Part shown: one piece after another, positions 26,015 through 35,534 of the stretch
Numbering within the stretch: the first letter of the stretch is position 1
Layout: the number at the start of each line of letters is the position of its first letter
Assembly (NCBI GenBank): GCA_013215295.1
Contig: JABSOZ010000019.1
Span: 32,356-96,355 of the forward strand
Direction: 5' to 3'
DNA: 64,000 nt
Source: Colwellia sp.
Lineage (GTDB): Bacteria > Pseudomonadota > Gammaproteobacteria > Enterobacterales > Alteromonadaceae
Program-made: the position numbers and the translations under genes
The notes under the pieces: model-generated
The model's input: the letters and a program-made list of their open reading frames with translations, nothing else
What the model was told of the DNA's origin: nothing
Database searches by the model: none

Positions 26015-28897
26015 ATGAAATGTAGAAGATTTACTAAGACATATTTAGCTAAGAGCTTATCTCTTATTCTGGCTGCTGGTATAGTATCACCGGCCTTTGC
26101 GGAAGAAAGTAGTCAATCGGAAGATGATATCGAAGTTATTGAAGTAACCGGTATTCGAGCCAGTATGATCAAGGCAATGGATATCAAACGTGAAGCTAAT
26201 GGAGTCGTTGACGCCATTTCTGCTGAAGATATTGGTAAATTTCCTGATACAAACCTAGCCGAATCATTACAACGTATATCCGGTGTATCCATTGATCGCT
26301 CAAATAACGAAGGTAGTAAAGTCACGGTTCGAGGTTTTGGCCCAAACTTTAACCTAGTCACTTTAAACGGCCGTGAAATGCCAACAGCTGAGTTAGCAGG
26401 AACTTCAGCACCACAGTCACGCTCGTATGATTTTGCTAATATAGCCTCTGAAAGTATCAGTGGAGTAGAAATTCATAAAACGGGTAAAGCCACTAACCCG
26501 AGTGGTGGGATAGGCGCTACTATTAATATACTTACCGCAAAACCACTTGATAGCTCAGGTATGCGCGCAACCTTAGGTGTAAAAGCGGTAATGGATACCA
26601 CCAACGAAAATGGTGATGATGTAACTCCAGAATTATCAGGTTTGTACAGCAACACCTTTGCAGATGATACCTTTGGGATTTTGGTTTCAGGTTCATTCCA
26701 AAAACGTGATAGTTTAGAGCAAAATGCAGAGGTTTCAGGCTGGGATGAAGCAAGTAGCTCAGTATTCTTGGGAAATAATGTTAGCAATAATAGCTTAAAC
26801 CCTGATGGAAATGTTTGGATCCCTCAAAACTATAAATACGATGTAGGTGATATTGAACGTGAACGTACTAATGGTTTAGTGGTATTACAATATAAGCCTA
26901 TTGAAACACTGACAGCAACACTAGATTATACCTATGCAAAAAATGAAACCGTTTCTAACCGTAATCATTTTGGTGTTTGGTTCACGGGTGGTGGGGCGAT
27001 AAATTCTGCGACTATTAATGAAAATGGTACAGTAGAGCAAATCGAAGAAAATGGTGGTTCTTATGACTTTTTCACTTATTTAAATAAAGCTGAAAGTGAA
27101 AATAAATCATTAGGTTTTAATCTTGAGTGGCAAGCAACAGATAACTTAACCTTGAATTTTGATTTTCATGACTCTTCCGCAGAATCTTTTGGTGGTGATA
27201 CCGGTAATAATACTTTCTTTATTATGTCAGCCCCAATTGACTCTAAGACATTTGATATAAGCCAAGGCACGGATATTCCAACACTAGATGTTAACTTTAT
27301 TGACATCACTACCGATATTGCACCGAATCAAATCGTGGCCAACCAAGCGTTTGCCAACGAAGGAGGCTCAAGCAGCGACGTAACACAATCAAGGTTCGAC
27401 GGTACGTGGGTGAATGAAGATGATGGTGGTTTAGCCAGTATTGAATTTGGTGTTGGTTATGTTGAAAGAGAATCCCACGCTACATATGCCAAGACACAAT
27501 ATGTATTTACGCCTCAAAATGATACCTTCTTTGATAGCTCTATTTTTACTAAAACAGGTACAACAGGACTATTTACAGAATTTACTGGTGGTGTAATGCC
27601 ATTTTTCTATGATTATGATGCCACTGAAGTCTTTAATCTAGCTCAAGCTGCCTTCCCTGATGGTATTCTTCCAGGAGCACTAGATCAAGACCATACCGTT
27701 ATCGAAAAAACCAGCAGTGCTTATGTGCAATTTAACATCGATTCTGAATTCAACGGTATGGAAGTTAATATTGTTGCCGGTATGCGCTACGAACAAACTG
27801 ACGTTGAAGCGAGTAGTTTAGCCGAAACTGCGTTATCAATTGAATGGCAAAATCCAGTAGAATTTAAAACTAACTTTACATCAGATGGTACTAACTTTAC
27901 TGATGTAGAAGCCGATTACTCATTATTTTTACCTAGCTTAGATGTGAGTATCGAAGTCGTCGAAGATGTATTAGCACGTTTTTCATACAGTAAAACGGTT
28001 ACCCGTAATAGTTTACAAAATATGCGTGGCACTACAACTATCACAAGCACACCAAAATTAGGCAGCAGAACAGCATCGCGTGGTTCTCCTGAGTTATTAC
28101 CGTATTCTTCGAATAATATTGATTTATCATTGGAATATTATTATGGCGAAGCTAGTTATGTTTCTCTTGGTTATTACAGTAAAGACGTTGATAACTTTCT
28201 GGTCACTTCTGAAGTTCAAGAAGAGCTATTAGACTTACGAGATCCGGCCAATGGCCAGCGTTCAGATGAAGCTATAGCACAGCTGAACGCTGAAGGTACC
28301 GACCCCTCACCAACTAATGTATGGGAACGTATCTTATTAAATATGGGGCAACCTACTGATGGCACTGTAACTATCCTTGCTGACGAAACCGATAGACCTA
28401 TTGTTTGGACAACAACGGCATCGGTAAATGGTGAATCAGTAGCGATAGAAGGTTTTGAGTTTGCTATTCAACATACCTTTGGTGACTCAGGCTTTGGTGC
28501 TTTATTTAACATGACGACTGTCACAGGTGATGTTTCGTTTGATAATGCCACTGTTGGTACACAATTTACCTTACCAGGCTTAAGTGATTCAGCTAACCTT
28601 GTCGCTTTTTATGAAAAAGACGGTATTCAAGCACGTATCGCTTACAACTGGCGTGATGACTTTTTATCAGCTATTGGTCAGTCAGAAGGTGAAGCAAATG
28701 GCCCACAATATACAGAAGCTTATGGTCAAGTTGATATTAGTGCGAGTTATAATGTGAATGATGATTTAACTGTGTTTGTTGAGGGCTTAAACATAACTGA
28801 AGAAACTCAACGAATTCATGGTCGCTACTCAGAGCAATTACTTCATGCTCGTCAGTATGGTGCACGTTACAACATAGGCATGCGTTATAACTTCTAA
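26015..28897 (+). CDS. TonB-dependent receptor (Caulobacter/Xanthomonas type), xylan-oligosaccharide uptake
   Basis: A 960-residue outer-membrane receptor. The signal peptide ends at SPAFA. The TonB box and plug follow: EVIEVTGIRASMIKAM, AISAEDIGKFPDTNLAESL, RISGVSIDRSNNEGSKVTVRG shortened here to the plug hallmark VTVRGFGPNFNLVTLNGRE. The rest is a long 22-strand-type barrel ending in the aromatic terminus YNIGMRYNF. This subclass typically imports carbohydrates in marine gammaproteobacteria. ATG at 26015 follows AAGGGA. It is the first gene of a unit with the repeat-bearing lipoprotein, under operator 7. It should bring chain fragments made by the GH26 enzymes into the periplasm. Confidence 0.93.
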   Translation: MKCRRFTKTYLAKSLSLILAAGIVSPAFAEESSQSEDDIEVIEVTGIRASMIKAMDIKREANGVVDAISAEDIGKFPDTNLAESLQRISGVSIDRSNNEGSKVTVRGFGPNFNLVTLNGREMPTAELAGTSAPQSRSYDFANIASESISGVEIHKTGKATNPSGGIGATINILTAKPLDSSGMRATLGVKAVMDTTNENGDDVTPELSGLYSNTFADDTFGILVSGSFQKRDSLEQNAEVSGWDEASSSVFLGNNVSNNSLNPDGNVWIPQNYKYDVGDIERERTNGLVVLQYKPIETLTATLDYTYAKNETVSNRNHFGVWFTGGGAINSATINENGTVEQIEENGGSYDFFTYLNKAESENKSLGFNLEWQATDNLTLNFDFHDSSAESFGGDTGNNTFFIMSAPIDSKTFDISQGTDIPTLDVNFIDITTDIAPNQIVANQAFANEGGSSSDVTQSRFDGTWVNEDDGGLASIEFGVGYVERESHATYAKTQYVFTPQNDTFFDSSIFTKTGTTGLFTEFTGGVMPFFYDYDATEVFNLAQAAFPDGILPGALDQDHTVIEKTSSAYVQFNIDSEFNGMEVNIVAGMRYEQTDVEASSLAETALSIEWQNPVEFKTNFTSDGTNFTDVEADYSLFLPSLDVSIEVVEDVLARFSYSKTVTRNSLQNMRGTTTITSTPKLGSRTASRGSPELLPYSSNNIDLSLEYYYGEASYVSLGYYSKDVDNFLVTSEVQEELLDLRDPANGQRSDEAIAQLNAEGTDPSPTNVWERILLNMGQPTDGTVTILADETDRPIVWTTTASVNGESVAIEGFEFAIQHTFGDSGFGALFNMTTVTGDVSFDNATVGTQFTLPGLSDSANLVAFYEKDGIQARIAYNWRDDFLSAIGQSEGEANGPQYTEAYGQVDISASYNVNDDLTVFVEGLNITEETQRIHGRYSEQLLHARQYGARYNIGMRYNF

Positions 28898-28954
28898 GCT
28901 TATTTTTTAACAAAAATAACGAAGAAGTCTTTAACATAAATAAGGAAAAAAATA

Positions 28955-30793
28955 ATGAATATAATAAATAAATTCAATCCACTAAATATAATATATATGG
29001 GTATGACGGCCCTAGTGTTAAGTGCCTGTGGTGGTAGTGATTCAACACCAACACTAGAAACGCCTCCAGATCATATCCCAACAACGACAGTTATTTTGGT
29101 ACAAGATGCTGAAGATGAGGATGATAAAGGTTACTTAATTGCAGGGAATACCTCTGCAGATAGAGAAGGTTTAACGCTTTATACCTTTGCTAGTGATACT
29201 CAAGGTGTTAGTACTTGTTATGAAGAATGTGCGCAAGTTTGGCTCCCTTATACAGTTCCAACTGAAGAGCATGCAGTTAATATTACTTCTGGTGCAATAT
29301 CAGTAGCAGCCCGTATAGATGGTTCTTTACAAGTTACCGTTGTTCCTGCACTTGGTGAAGAACCAAAGCCACTCTATTTTTATATTAACGATATCGTGGA
29401 AGGAGAGATTTTAGGTGCAGACATTGAAGGCTGGAGAGTATCAAGCTTTAATCTAGACAAAGTACCGGATGTATTGGTTGCAAGTCTTAATTTTTCAGTT
29501 GACGGTTCTATTACAGAATTCTTCTCTAACGGTGAGGCTGAATGTTGTGATCAAGCAGGTGCGGTTATTGATGCTAACGGCCTTCTTGGTGGTTTATTCG
29601 GTGTAGGTGACGGTTTTAGTGTAACTGTTCCAGCTGCTGCTGATGGTGTTTCTAAAATGGGCTTTAACTATTTCCGTGGCGCTGATACTGATGGCTCCAT
29701 GACAGTGTCAATTGACGGCGATACTGTCGGTCAGTTTGTTCTTGTTCCTAACTCTGCAGATTGGGCATCATTAAGTGAAAATGCTGCACCTACGGCGTTT
29801 TTGGAGTTAGATACTCCTTTAGCAGCGGGCGACGTTATTACAGTAATGGTGGACAGTCAGTTCTCTGCGGGTAATGGTGAATCATTTGGTTTCTATAAAC
29901 CAGGTGCAGCAACTATTACTTTGGCAACATTAGAAGTAGAAGATGGTATTTCCATTACAGAATTCTTCTCTAACGGTGAGGCAGAGTGCTGTGATCAAGT
30001 AGGTGCGGTTATCGATGAAAATGGCCTATTAGGCGGGCTATTTGGAGTAGGTGACGGGGTTGCTATTACCGTTCCTCCAGAGGCGGCTGGTGCTAACCAA
30101 TTTGGTTTCACATACTTCCGTGGTGCTGATACAGATGGTTCTATGACAGTATCTGTCGATGGTATCCCTGTAGGTAAGTTGGTACTTGTTCCTAACTCTG
30201 CAGATTGGGCATCATTAAGTGAAAATGCAGCTCCTACCGCGTTTATTGATTTAGATACGCCTTTGGTTGCTGGACAAATTATTACGGTAATGGTTGATAG
30301 TCAATTCTCAGCAGGTAATGGTGATGCGTTTGTCTTCAATCTGACATCTAAACCTGCTCCAGTTCTAACTGATATTTTAGTTTTAGCTGACGAAGGTGTG
30401 GTTACTGAGTTTTTCTCTAATGGTGAAGCGGAATGTTGTGACCAGGTAGGTGCAGTAATCGATGATAACGGATTAATGGGTGGATTATTTGGTGTCGGTG
30501 ATGGTTTCAGTGTAATGGTTCCTGCTGATTCAGACGGTGCAATACGTTTTGGTTTTAGTTACTTCCGTGGCGCCGATACAGATGGCTCAATGACAGTACT
30601 TGTAGATGGTGTTGCAGCAGGCACATTAATTATTGCTCCTAATTCTGCAGATTGGGCTTCATTGTCTGAAAATGCTGCTCCCACTGCATTTATGAACTTA
30701 AGTACTCCTTTAATTGCGGGACAAATAGTTGCTGTAATGGTTGATAGCCAGTTCTCTGCAGGTAACGGTGTTTCAGTAAGTTTCTATAAATAG
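28955..30793 (+). CDS. Surface lipoprotein with three copies of an unrecognised ECC module
   Basis: A 612-residue lipoprotein: signal ending in VLSAC (Cys25), then GGSD and a Thr/Pro-rich linker. Residues about 60-165 resemble the COG4315-type secreted repeat (LTLYTFASDTQGVSTCYEEC, then VWLPYT). Three copies of a module of about 130 residues follow at roughly 185-314, 334-461 and 482-612. Each has EFFSNGEAECCDQ, GAVID.NGL.GGLFGVGDG, YFRGADTDGSMTV, PNSADWASLSENAAPTAF and VMVDSQFSAGNG. I do not recognise the module. The beta-rich look, aromatic residues and position directly behind the TonB receptor suggest a surface glycan-binding protein with new carbohydrate-binding modules. That is inference. 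A strong terminator follows. Confidence 0.85.
   Translation: MNIINKFNPLNIIYMGMTALVLSACGGSDSTPTLETPPDHIPTTTVILVQDAEDEDDKGYLIAGNTSADREGLTLYTFASDTQGVSTCYEECAQVWLPYTVPTEEHAVNITSGAISVAARIDGSLQVTVVPALGEEPKPLYFYINDIVEGEILGADIEGWRVSSFNLDKVPDVLVASLNFSVDGSITEFFSNGEAECCDQAGAVIDANGLLGGLFGVGDGFSVTVPAAADGVSKMGFNYFRGADTDGSMTVSIDGDTVGQFVLVPNSADWASLSENAAPTAFLELDTPLAAGDVITVMVDSQFSAGNGESFGFYKPGAATITLATLEVEDGISITEFFSNGEAECCDQVGAVIDENGLLGGLFGVGDGVAITVPPEAAGANQFGFTYFRGADTDGSMTVSVDGIPVGKLVLVPNSADWASLSENAAPTAFIDLDTPLVAGQIITVMVDSQFSAGNGDAFVFNLTSKPAPVLTDILVLADEGVVTEFFSNGEAECCDQVGAVIDDNGLMGGLFGVGDGFSVMVPADSDGAIRFGFSYFRGADTDGSMTVLVDGVAAGTLIIAPNSADWASLSENAAPTAFMNLSTPLIAGQIVAVMVDSQFSAGNGVSVSFYK
29507..30790 (+). repeat. 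Triplicated 130-codon module
   Basis: Three in-frame copies start near 29507, 29954 and 30398, with a period of about 148-149 codons (module plus linker). The DNA also stays similar, for example around GCAGATTGGGCATCATT, which suggests fairly recent duplication or ongoing gene conversion. Confidence 0.9.
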
Positions 30794-30815
30794 ATAATTA
30801 ACTTAACTGACGAAG

Positions 30816-30841
30816 AATGCCACTTAACAAGTGGCATTTTT
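30816..30841 (+). terminator. Intrinsic terminator after the surface lipoprotein
   Basis: AATGCCACTT (30816-30825) and AAGTGGCATT (30829-30838) form a perfect 10-bp stem with a 3-base loop, followed by a short T-run. It ends the receptor-lipoprotein unit 23 bp after the stop codon. Confidence 0.85.
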
Positions 30842-30928
30842 ATATAAAGCTATTAACGGCGTTTGTTTATCATTGATAAATATCCCTAAAGTGTTAACAG
30901 TCATCTGATAACACTATTACTTGTCAAA

Positions 30929-30955
30929 CCACCTTCGCCTGAAGGTGGGGCTTTA
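30929..30955 (+). terminator. Second GC-rich hairpin
   Basis: CCACCTTC (30929-30936) and GAAGGTGG (30941-30948) pair around GCCT, then GGCTTTATT follows. It may be a back-up terminator; the T-run is weak. Confidence 0.5.
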
Positions 30956-31033
30956 TTGGACAACTTCATCTTTGTATTCAGACTTATATACTAAAAAATA
31001 TGTTATTTATAGCTGATAAGCTCAGTTTAACTG

Positions 31034-31062
31034 TTGACATTAAGATATAAAATCAGTAAAAA
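31034..31062 (+). promoter_or_regulatory. Predicted promoter of the anchored GH26 gene
   Basis: A consensus TTGACA (31034-31039) is followed after 17 bases by TAAAAA (31057-31062). The operator begins at the next base, so a repressor would cover the start site. Confidence 0.7.
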
Positions 31063-31076
31063 TGATAGCGCTAACA
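31063..31076 (+). promoter_or_regulatory. LacI-type operator 8 (TGATAGCGCTAACA)
   Basis: An almost perfect palindrome directly downstream of the predicted -10 and about 168 bp before the GH26 start, leaving a leader of roughly 160 bases. Confidence 0.88.
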
Positions 31077-31243
31077 TTGATGTGTAAGTAGCTTTTTAGA
31101 ACAACCGGTTAAAGGCATAAAATTATCTGCCACCTCACCATCAATAAAAGGGATGAGCGAGTATAAGTAATACGCCATGGTTATGTTTTTATACAAATTA
31201 ATAAATAAACCAATAAATATTTTCCCACAATAAGGTTAAATAA

Positions 31244-33208
31244 ATGATAAATGCTTCACGAGTAAAAGGTAAAATATCACTATTAGGGACGTTGAGTTTA
31301 GCCCTGGTAATTGTGACCGCACCTTTTTTATCAATTAAGACTAACGCTGCAGACTTAGCACCAGAACAAGGTGTCTTGCTCAGCATTGGACAGGATGTTG
31401 ATAGTATTAATGCTTATCATCAAAGTATCAGCGTTGTTGCGGGTGGCGTTACTAATTATCTTGGTATCAATTCGCTTGGCGGACTGACATCAAATGCAGA
31501 ATCAGGTGCAGGTCGTAATAATATTGCAGAACTTGTAACCTTATACCCCGATTCTACGCTTGTCGTCGGAGTATCTATGAACGGTGTTATCGACGATGTT
31601 GCTGCCGGTCATTACGATAATAATATTGATATTTTACTTAAGACCTTGGCGAGCTACCAACGGCCAGTTTATTTACGTTGGGCCTATGAGGTTGATGGTC
31701 CGTGGAATAACCACAGCAATAGTGGTGTGATCAGCACTTTTCAATACGTACATGATCAAATTAAAGCACTGGGGTTTCAGGACAGTATAACTCTGGTGTG
31801 GCAGGTATCTTCTTATTGTCCAAATCCTGCGGGACAGGGGGGATTAGAAGCACTTTGGCCTGGGGACGAGTATGTTGACTGGGTTGGACTAAGTTGGTTT
31901 TCACCACAAGACTGTAACTTTGAGCGCGTAAAAGAAGCAGCACAGTTTGCCAGAAACCATAATAAACCTTTATTTATTAACGAGTCATCACCACAACGTT
32001 ATCAAATTGCCGAACTGACCTATTCAAGTGATGCCGCGAAAGGACAAAATAAACAAAGCAAGACTGCAGAAGCGATTTGGGATGAATGGTATCAGCCTTA
32101 TTTTGACTTTATCAATGATGAAAATAATAACGTCAAAGCAATTACTTATATTAACGCCGACTGGGATAGTCAAACTCGTTGGAACCCTAACGATGGCATA
32201 GGTAATCCTGAAGGCTATTGGGGCGACTCAAGAGTGCAAGCTAACGAGATAATTAAACAGCGTTGGCTGGATGCAACTAACAATGAACATTTTCATCAGG
32301 CCAGTGATGAGCTCTTTGATTTATTGGGGTATTCTCAGGCTAGTAGCAACCTTTCGCCAGAATTAACGATTACTGTACCTGTAGCGATTCAAAACATGGG
32401 AGAAAATATAGACATTATTGCCAATGCTTCGGACAGTGACGGGGAAATTGCTTCAATTGCACTTTATCATTCCCTTACTTCGGTCACAGGAGAAGAATTT
32501 TCCGAGCAACTGATCTCGAGTATTAGCCTGCCACCTTTTAGTTGGGCCCTTACAGATCTTGAAGCGGGCGAACATCAGATCAGAGTTGTTGCCAGCGATG
32601 AATTAGGCGGTGTCACTACCGTCCTTGATAGAATTACTGTGCAGGGAACGGACGAAAACATCATAAGATTTGAAGCGGAAAATGGTATCTTGTCTGTTGA
32701 TGCCCAAATATATAATGATACCGATGCTTCGAATGGCTCAGGCGTTGCGTATATCTATACTGCAGGTTCAGGATTTACCCTTAGTGATTTACCACAATCT
32801 GAACAGGTCACTATACGTTATGCCTCTGAGCTAGCAGGGTCCATATCAATATATATTAACAATCAAAAACATACGCTAGATTTTTCACCAACAGGTGGCT
32901 GGGTGTCTAACTATAGCTACCTAATATTAAAAACACCCATTGAAGAAAATTCATCAATGACACTACAATTTGACATGGGCGATACAGCAATGAATGTTGA
33001 CTATGCCCAGTTAATAACAACACCGAATACAACAACACCGAATACACCAACCCCTGACCCAGATCCTGTTGACGAACAAAGTGACACAGGTGGGTCTAGT
33101 GGCGGAAGTCTTAGTCTTGGCATGATGTTATTGCTTGGGATTTTACTAGGTAAATTATTGCTGTCAAAGCGTATTAGATATAAACAACCGGTGTCAATAA
33201 CCCGTTAA
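31244..33208 (+). CDS. Secreted modular GH26 beta-1,3-xylanase-like enzyme with CBM and GlyGly-CTERM anchor
   Basis: A 654-residue modular enzyme. The signal peptide spans about residues 1-35. The GH26 domain (about 40-345) carries [16 protein letters not shown] with acid/base E149 and [13 protein letters not shown] with nucleophile E247, plus [40 protein letters not shown] and [12 protein letters not shown]. These segments closely resemble marine beta-1,3-xylanases. An Ig-like domain (about 360-470) and a CBM35/CBM6-like module (about 475-600, starting [18 protein letters not shown]) follow. After a Thr/Pro linker, GGSSGGS, a hydrophobic stretch and KRIRYK form a GlyGly-CTERM tail, which predicts rhombosortase processing. 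Under operator 8. Confidence 0.88.
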   Translation: MINASRVKGKISLLGTLSLALVIVTAPFLSIKTNAADLAPEQGVLLSIGQDVDSINAYHQSISVVAGGVTNYLGINSLGGLTSNAESGAGRNNIAELVTLYPDSTLVVGVSMNGVIDDVAAGHYDNNIDILLKTLASYQRPVYLRWAYEVDGPWNNHSNSGVISTFQYVHDQIKALGFQDSITLVWQVSSYCPNPAGQGGLEALWPGDEYVDWVGLSWFSPQDCNFERVKEAAQFARNHNKPLFINESSPQRYQIAELTYSSDAAKGQNKQSKTAEAIWDEWYQPYFDFINDENNNVKAITYINADWDSQTRWNPNDGIGNPEGYWGDSRVQANEIIKQRWLDATNNEHFHQASDELFDLLGYSQASSNLSPELTITVPVAIQNMGENIDIIANASDSDGEIASIALYHSLTSVTGEEFSEQLISSISLPPFSWALTDLEAGEHQIRVVASDELGGVTTVLDRITVQGTDENIIRFEAENGILSVDAQIYNDTDASNGSGVAYIYTAGSGFTLSDLPQSEQVTIRYASELAGSISIYINNQKHTLDFSPTGGWVSNYSYLILKTPIEENSSMTLQFDMGDTAMNVDYAQLITTPNTTTPNTPTPDPDPVDEQSDTGGSSGGSLSLGMMLLLGILLGKLLLSKRIRYKQPVSITR

Positions 33209-33219
33209 AGAGACAGTTC

Positions 33220-33702
33220 ATGACAGATATGATAGTAAAGCTCTATGATCTTGAACCCATAGATAATGACACAGAATTATTCGAACAGCAGATTATCATT
33301 AAACAAGCATTAGCTCTGGACAGAAAGCAAGTTTGCCAATTTGTTGATGAGAATTTTTCTGATATCTGCTCTGGTTGGGTTGATGAATGTACCGCCTGTT
33401 TGTTAAGCCAACCAACGAGATGTTTTATTGCTGTTTATCAACAGAAAGTGATAGGTTTTTGCTGTTACGATGGTACGGCTAAAGGCATGTTAGGTCCCCT
33501 TGGAGTACATAAGAACTATAGAAATAAAGGTATTGCCCGTAAGTTAATGTTTCAGTGCTTTTTAGCGATGAAGGCTGCGGGTTATGCCTATGCGATAATC
33601 GGCTGGGTAAGCTCAACCGATTTTTATCAAAAATCGTGCAATGCCATCGAGATAGCTGATTCTTTTCCAGGCGTATATCAACGAATGGTGACACAGGTAT
33701 AA
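33220..33702 (+). CDS. GNAT-family N-acetyltransferase
   Basis: A 160-residue acetyltransferase. The acetyl-CoA loop is visible as HKNYRNKGIARKLM after the strand LGPLGV. The C-terminal part (YAIIGWVSSTDFYQKSCNA) matches the usual end of the fold. It starts 11 bp after the GH26 stop, so it is co-transcribed with it. The acceptor is unknown. An amino-sugar or protein amine is possible, but no sequence evidence decides. Confidence 0.8.
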   Translation: MTDMIVKLYDLEPIDNDTELFEQQIIIKQALALDRKQVCQFVDENFSDICSGWVDECTACLLSQPTRCFIAVYQQKVIGFCCYDGTAKGMLGPLGVHKNYRNKGIARKLMFQCFLAMKAAGYAYAIIGWVSSTDFYQKSCNAIEIADSFPGVYQRMVTQV

Positions 33703-33895
33703 TTCGGTTGCTAAAAGCCGTACAGAAAAAAGGTTAATAACCCCCTGCAATCTTCAACATTGAATAAAACTTACCAAGTAATGTCAGTATACATATAAAT
33801 GCAAACAGTCATAACATAATCAAGTTACCTTTTATCCATTACCTGAACGATTAAAGATCTTAAAGCAGCAATATTAGGTGTTAGTGGCAAGTGAA

Positions 33896-35455
33896 TTAAG
33901 ACTTTGGTAAACCATACTCTTTTATATGGTCTATTAACTGCCTATTGCTGGGTAAAGCGGCTTTATATCGCTGAACCATTTGGCTATTTTCCTGAAAATA
34001 AAAACTAGCCATAGCATCACTTTCATTGCTTTTACTGGTGGCGCGACTTTGAGTTTTAAACCCCATGCCATAGAGGATATATTGATAACTTGCCGCGGGG
34101 AAAATTTCTGACCCTTGATTAAAATCACTGGAAGACGGCACTTGGTATCGCCATAGTTCAAGCAATTCTTGTAATCGCTCAGGCATGTTTTCCACACGGC
34201 AGTTGTCTAACCAATAGTCTGAATCTCTGCGCTGGCTTAAAACATAATGCAATTTGAGAAAATCAATGATGCGGTCCCAGTTGTAGTTAAACCTTTCGTT
34301 AAAGCGCTTAGCGGTGATCGCCATAATATTATGACTGGCAGGCAGTTCGTCACTGATCATCTGCGCTGATAACTCCACCATGGCCAAAGCCGAGGCTTCT
34401 AGAGGTTCAATAAAACCTGCAGCCATACCGACGGCAACACAGTTTTTATGCCAAAATTTTTCTCTATGTCCCGGAGAAAAAGTAAGCTTTCTAATCTCTG
34501 CCTGTTCTGCCGCTGCCTGCCCTATGCTAGGTGCTATATATTGTCTTAACAATAACTCGGCACTTGATTGCTCGATGTGAGCACTAGAATAAACATGACC
34601 AACACCGCGCCTGGTCGGCAAGCCTATATCCCAAATCCATCCGGCAATTTGTGCAGTGGCAATGGTCGAAGATGCAATAGGGCTATTACTTTCTGCATAA
34701 GGGACTTGCACAGCTAGTGCGGTATCATTAAAGAGATATTGGTGTTTACTGATAAAAGGAATTTTATAATGCTTACCCAACAATAACGAACTACTGCCGC
34801 TACAATCGATAAAAAGATCACCAACAATGTCACCGTGAGTTTTTGTACGCACTGAGGAAATATTACCATTAGGGTGAGAATTAACCCCAACTACATGAGC
34901 CGAGATGTATTTTACTCCCAGCTTTTCAGTACAGTGTTTTTGCAATAATTTGGCAAACTTAGCCGCATCGAGGTGATAGCCATAACTGGCAACGGCCGCA
35001 TATTCCGGTGTTGCTTGTTGTTTTGGCGCATAATGTTGTGCAGACAAATGTGATTGAACACTGACGGCATCGGCAAACGTTACTTGTTGGCTATTTTGTT
35101 GCCAAGAAGGGACTAAGTTTACCTCACCAAAGCCTTGTGGCAAAACAAAGGGGTGATAATAAGCATCATTCTTTTCGCCATTAACCCAGCCGACAAATTT
35201 AGATCCCTGTTTAAAAGAGGCATCACAGGCTTGAATGAAATCGGTTTCTGAAATCCCCATTTTTTGCAAACTAGTGCGCATGGTTGGCCAAGTACCTTCA
35301 CCCACGCCTAAAAGCTTGACATCGGGGGATTCGATCAGCGTGATTTCAATACCCGTATCGGTATTGCTTTGATGTTCAGCGGCAATAATGCCAGCCGTTA
35401 GCCAGCCCGCGGTACCACCACCTATAATCGTTATTTTTTTAATGGCATTGTCCAT
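33896..35455 (-). CDS. Flavin-dependent tryptophan-halogenase-family protein
   Basis: A 519-residue FAD-binding protein of the tryptophan halogenase family. The dinucleotide motif is ITIIGGGTAGWLTAGIIA, the second family motif LGVGEGTWPTMR, and the FKQGSKFVGW segment carries the Lys usually taken as catalytic. The diagnostic WxWxIP appears as GWIWDIGLP, with G in place of P directly after the Ile. Close homologues are common in TonB-receptor sugar loci of Alteromonadales, where their substrate is unknown. It lies 79 bp downstream of the ADP-ribosylglycohydrolase-fold lipoprotein, probably in the same unit under operator 9. True halogenation, versus another oxidation, is open. Confidence 0.85.
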   Translation of the reverse strand: MDNAIKKITIIGGGTAGWLTAGIIAAEHQSNTDTGIEITLIESPDVKLLGVGEGTWPTMRTSLQKMGISETDFIQACDASFKQGSKFVGWVNGEKNDAYYHPFVLPQGFGEVNLVPSWQQNSQQVTFADAVSVQSHLSAQHYAPKQQATPEYAAVASYGYHLDAAKFAKLLQKHCTEKLGVKYISAHVVGVNSHPNGNISSVRTKTHGDIVGDLFIDCSGSSSLLLGKHYKIPFISKHQYLFNDTALAVQVPYAESNSPIASSTIATAQIAGWIWDIGLPTRRGVGHVYSSAHIEQSSAELLLRQYIAPSIGQAAAEQAEIRKLTFSPGHREKFWHKNCVAVGMAAGFIEPLEASALAMVELSAQMISDELPASHNIMAITAKRFNERFNYNWDRIIDFLKLHYVLSQRRDSDYWLDNCRVENMPERLQELLELWRYQVPSSSDFNQGSEIFPAASYQYILYGMGFKTQSRATSKSNESDAMASFYFQENSQMVQRYKAALPSNRQLIDHIKEYGLPKS

Positions 35456-35534
35456 TTATTCACCTGATTAATTTACTTGAAGATAAAGCGAAGCGGCCCA
35501 AGGTTAGCATATGTAAAGTCATTGAAAAATCGCA

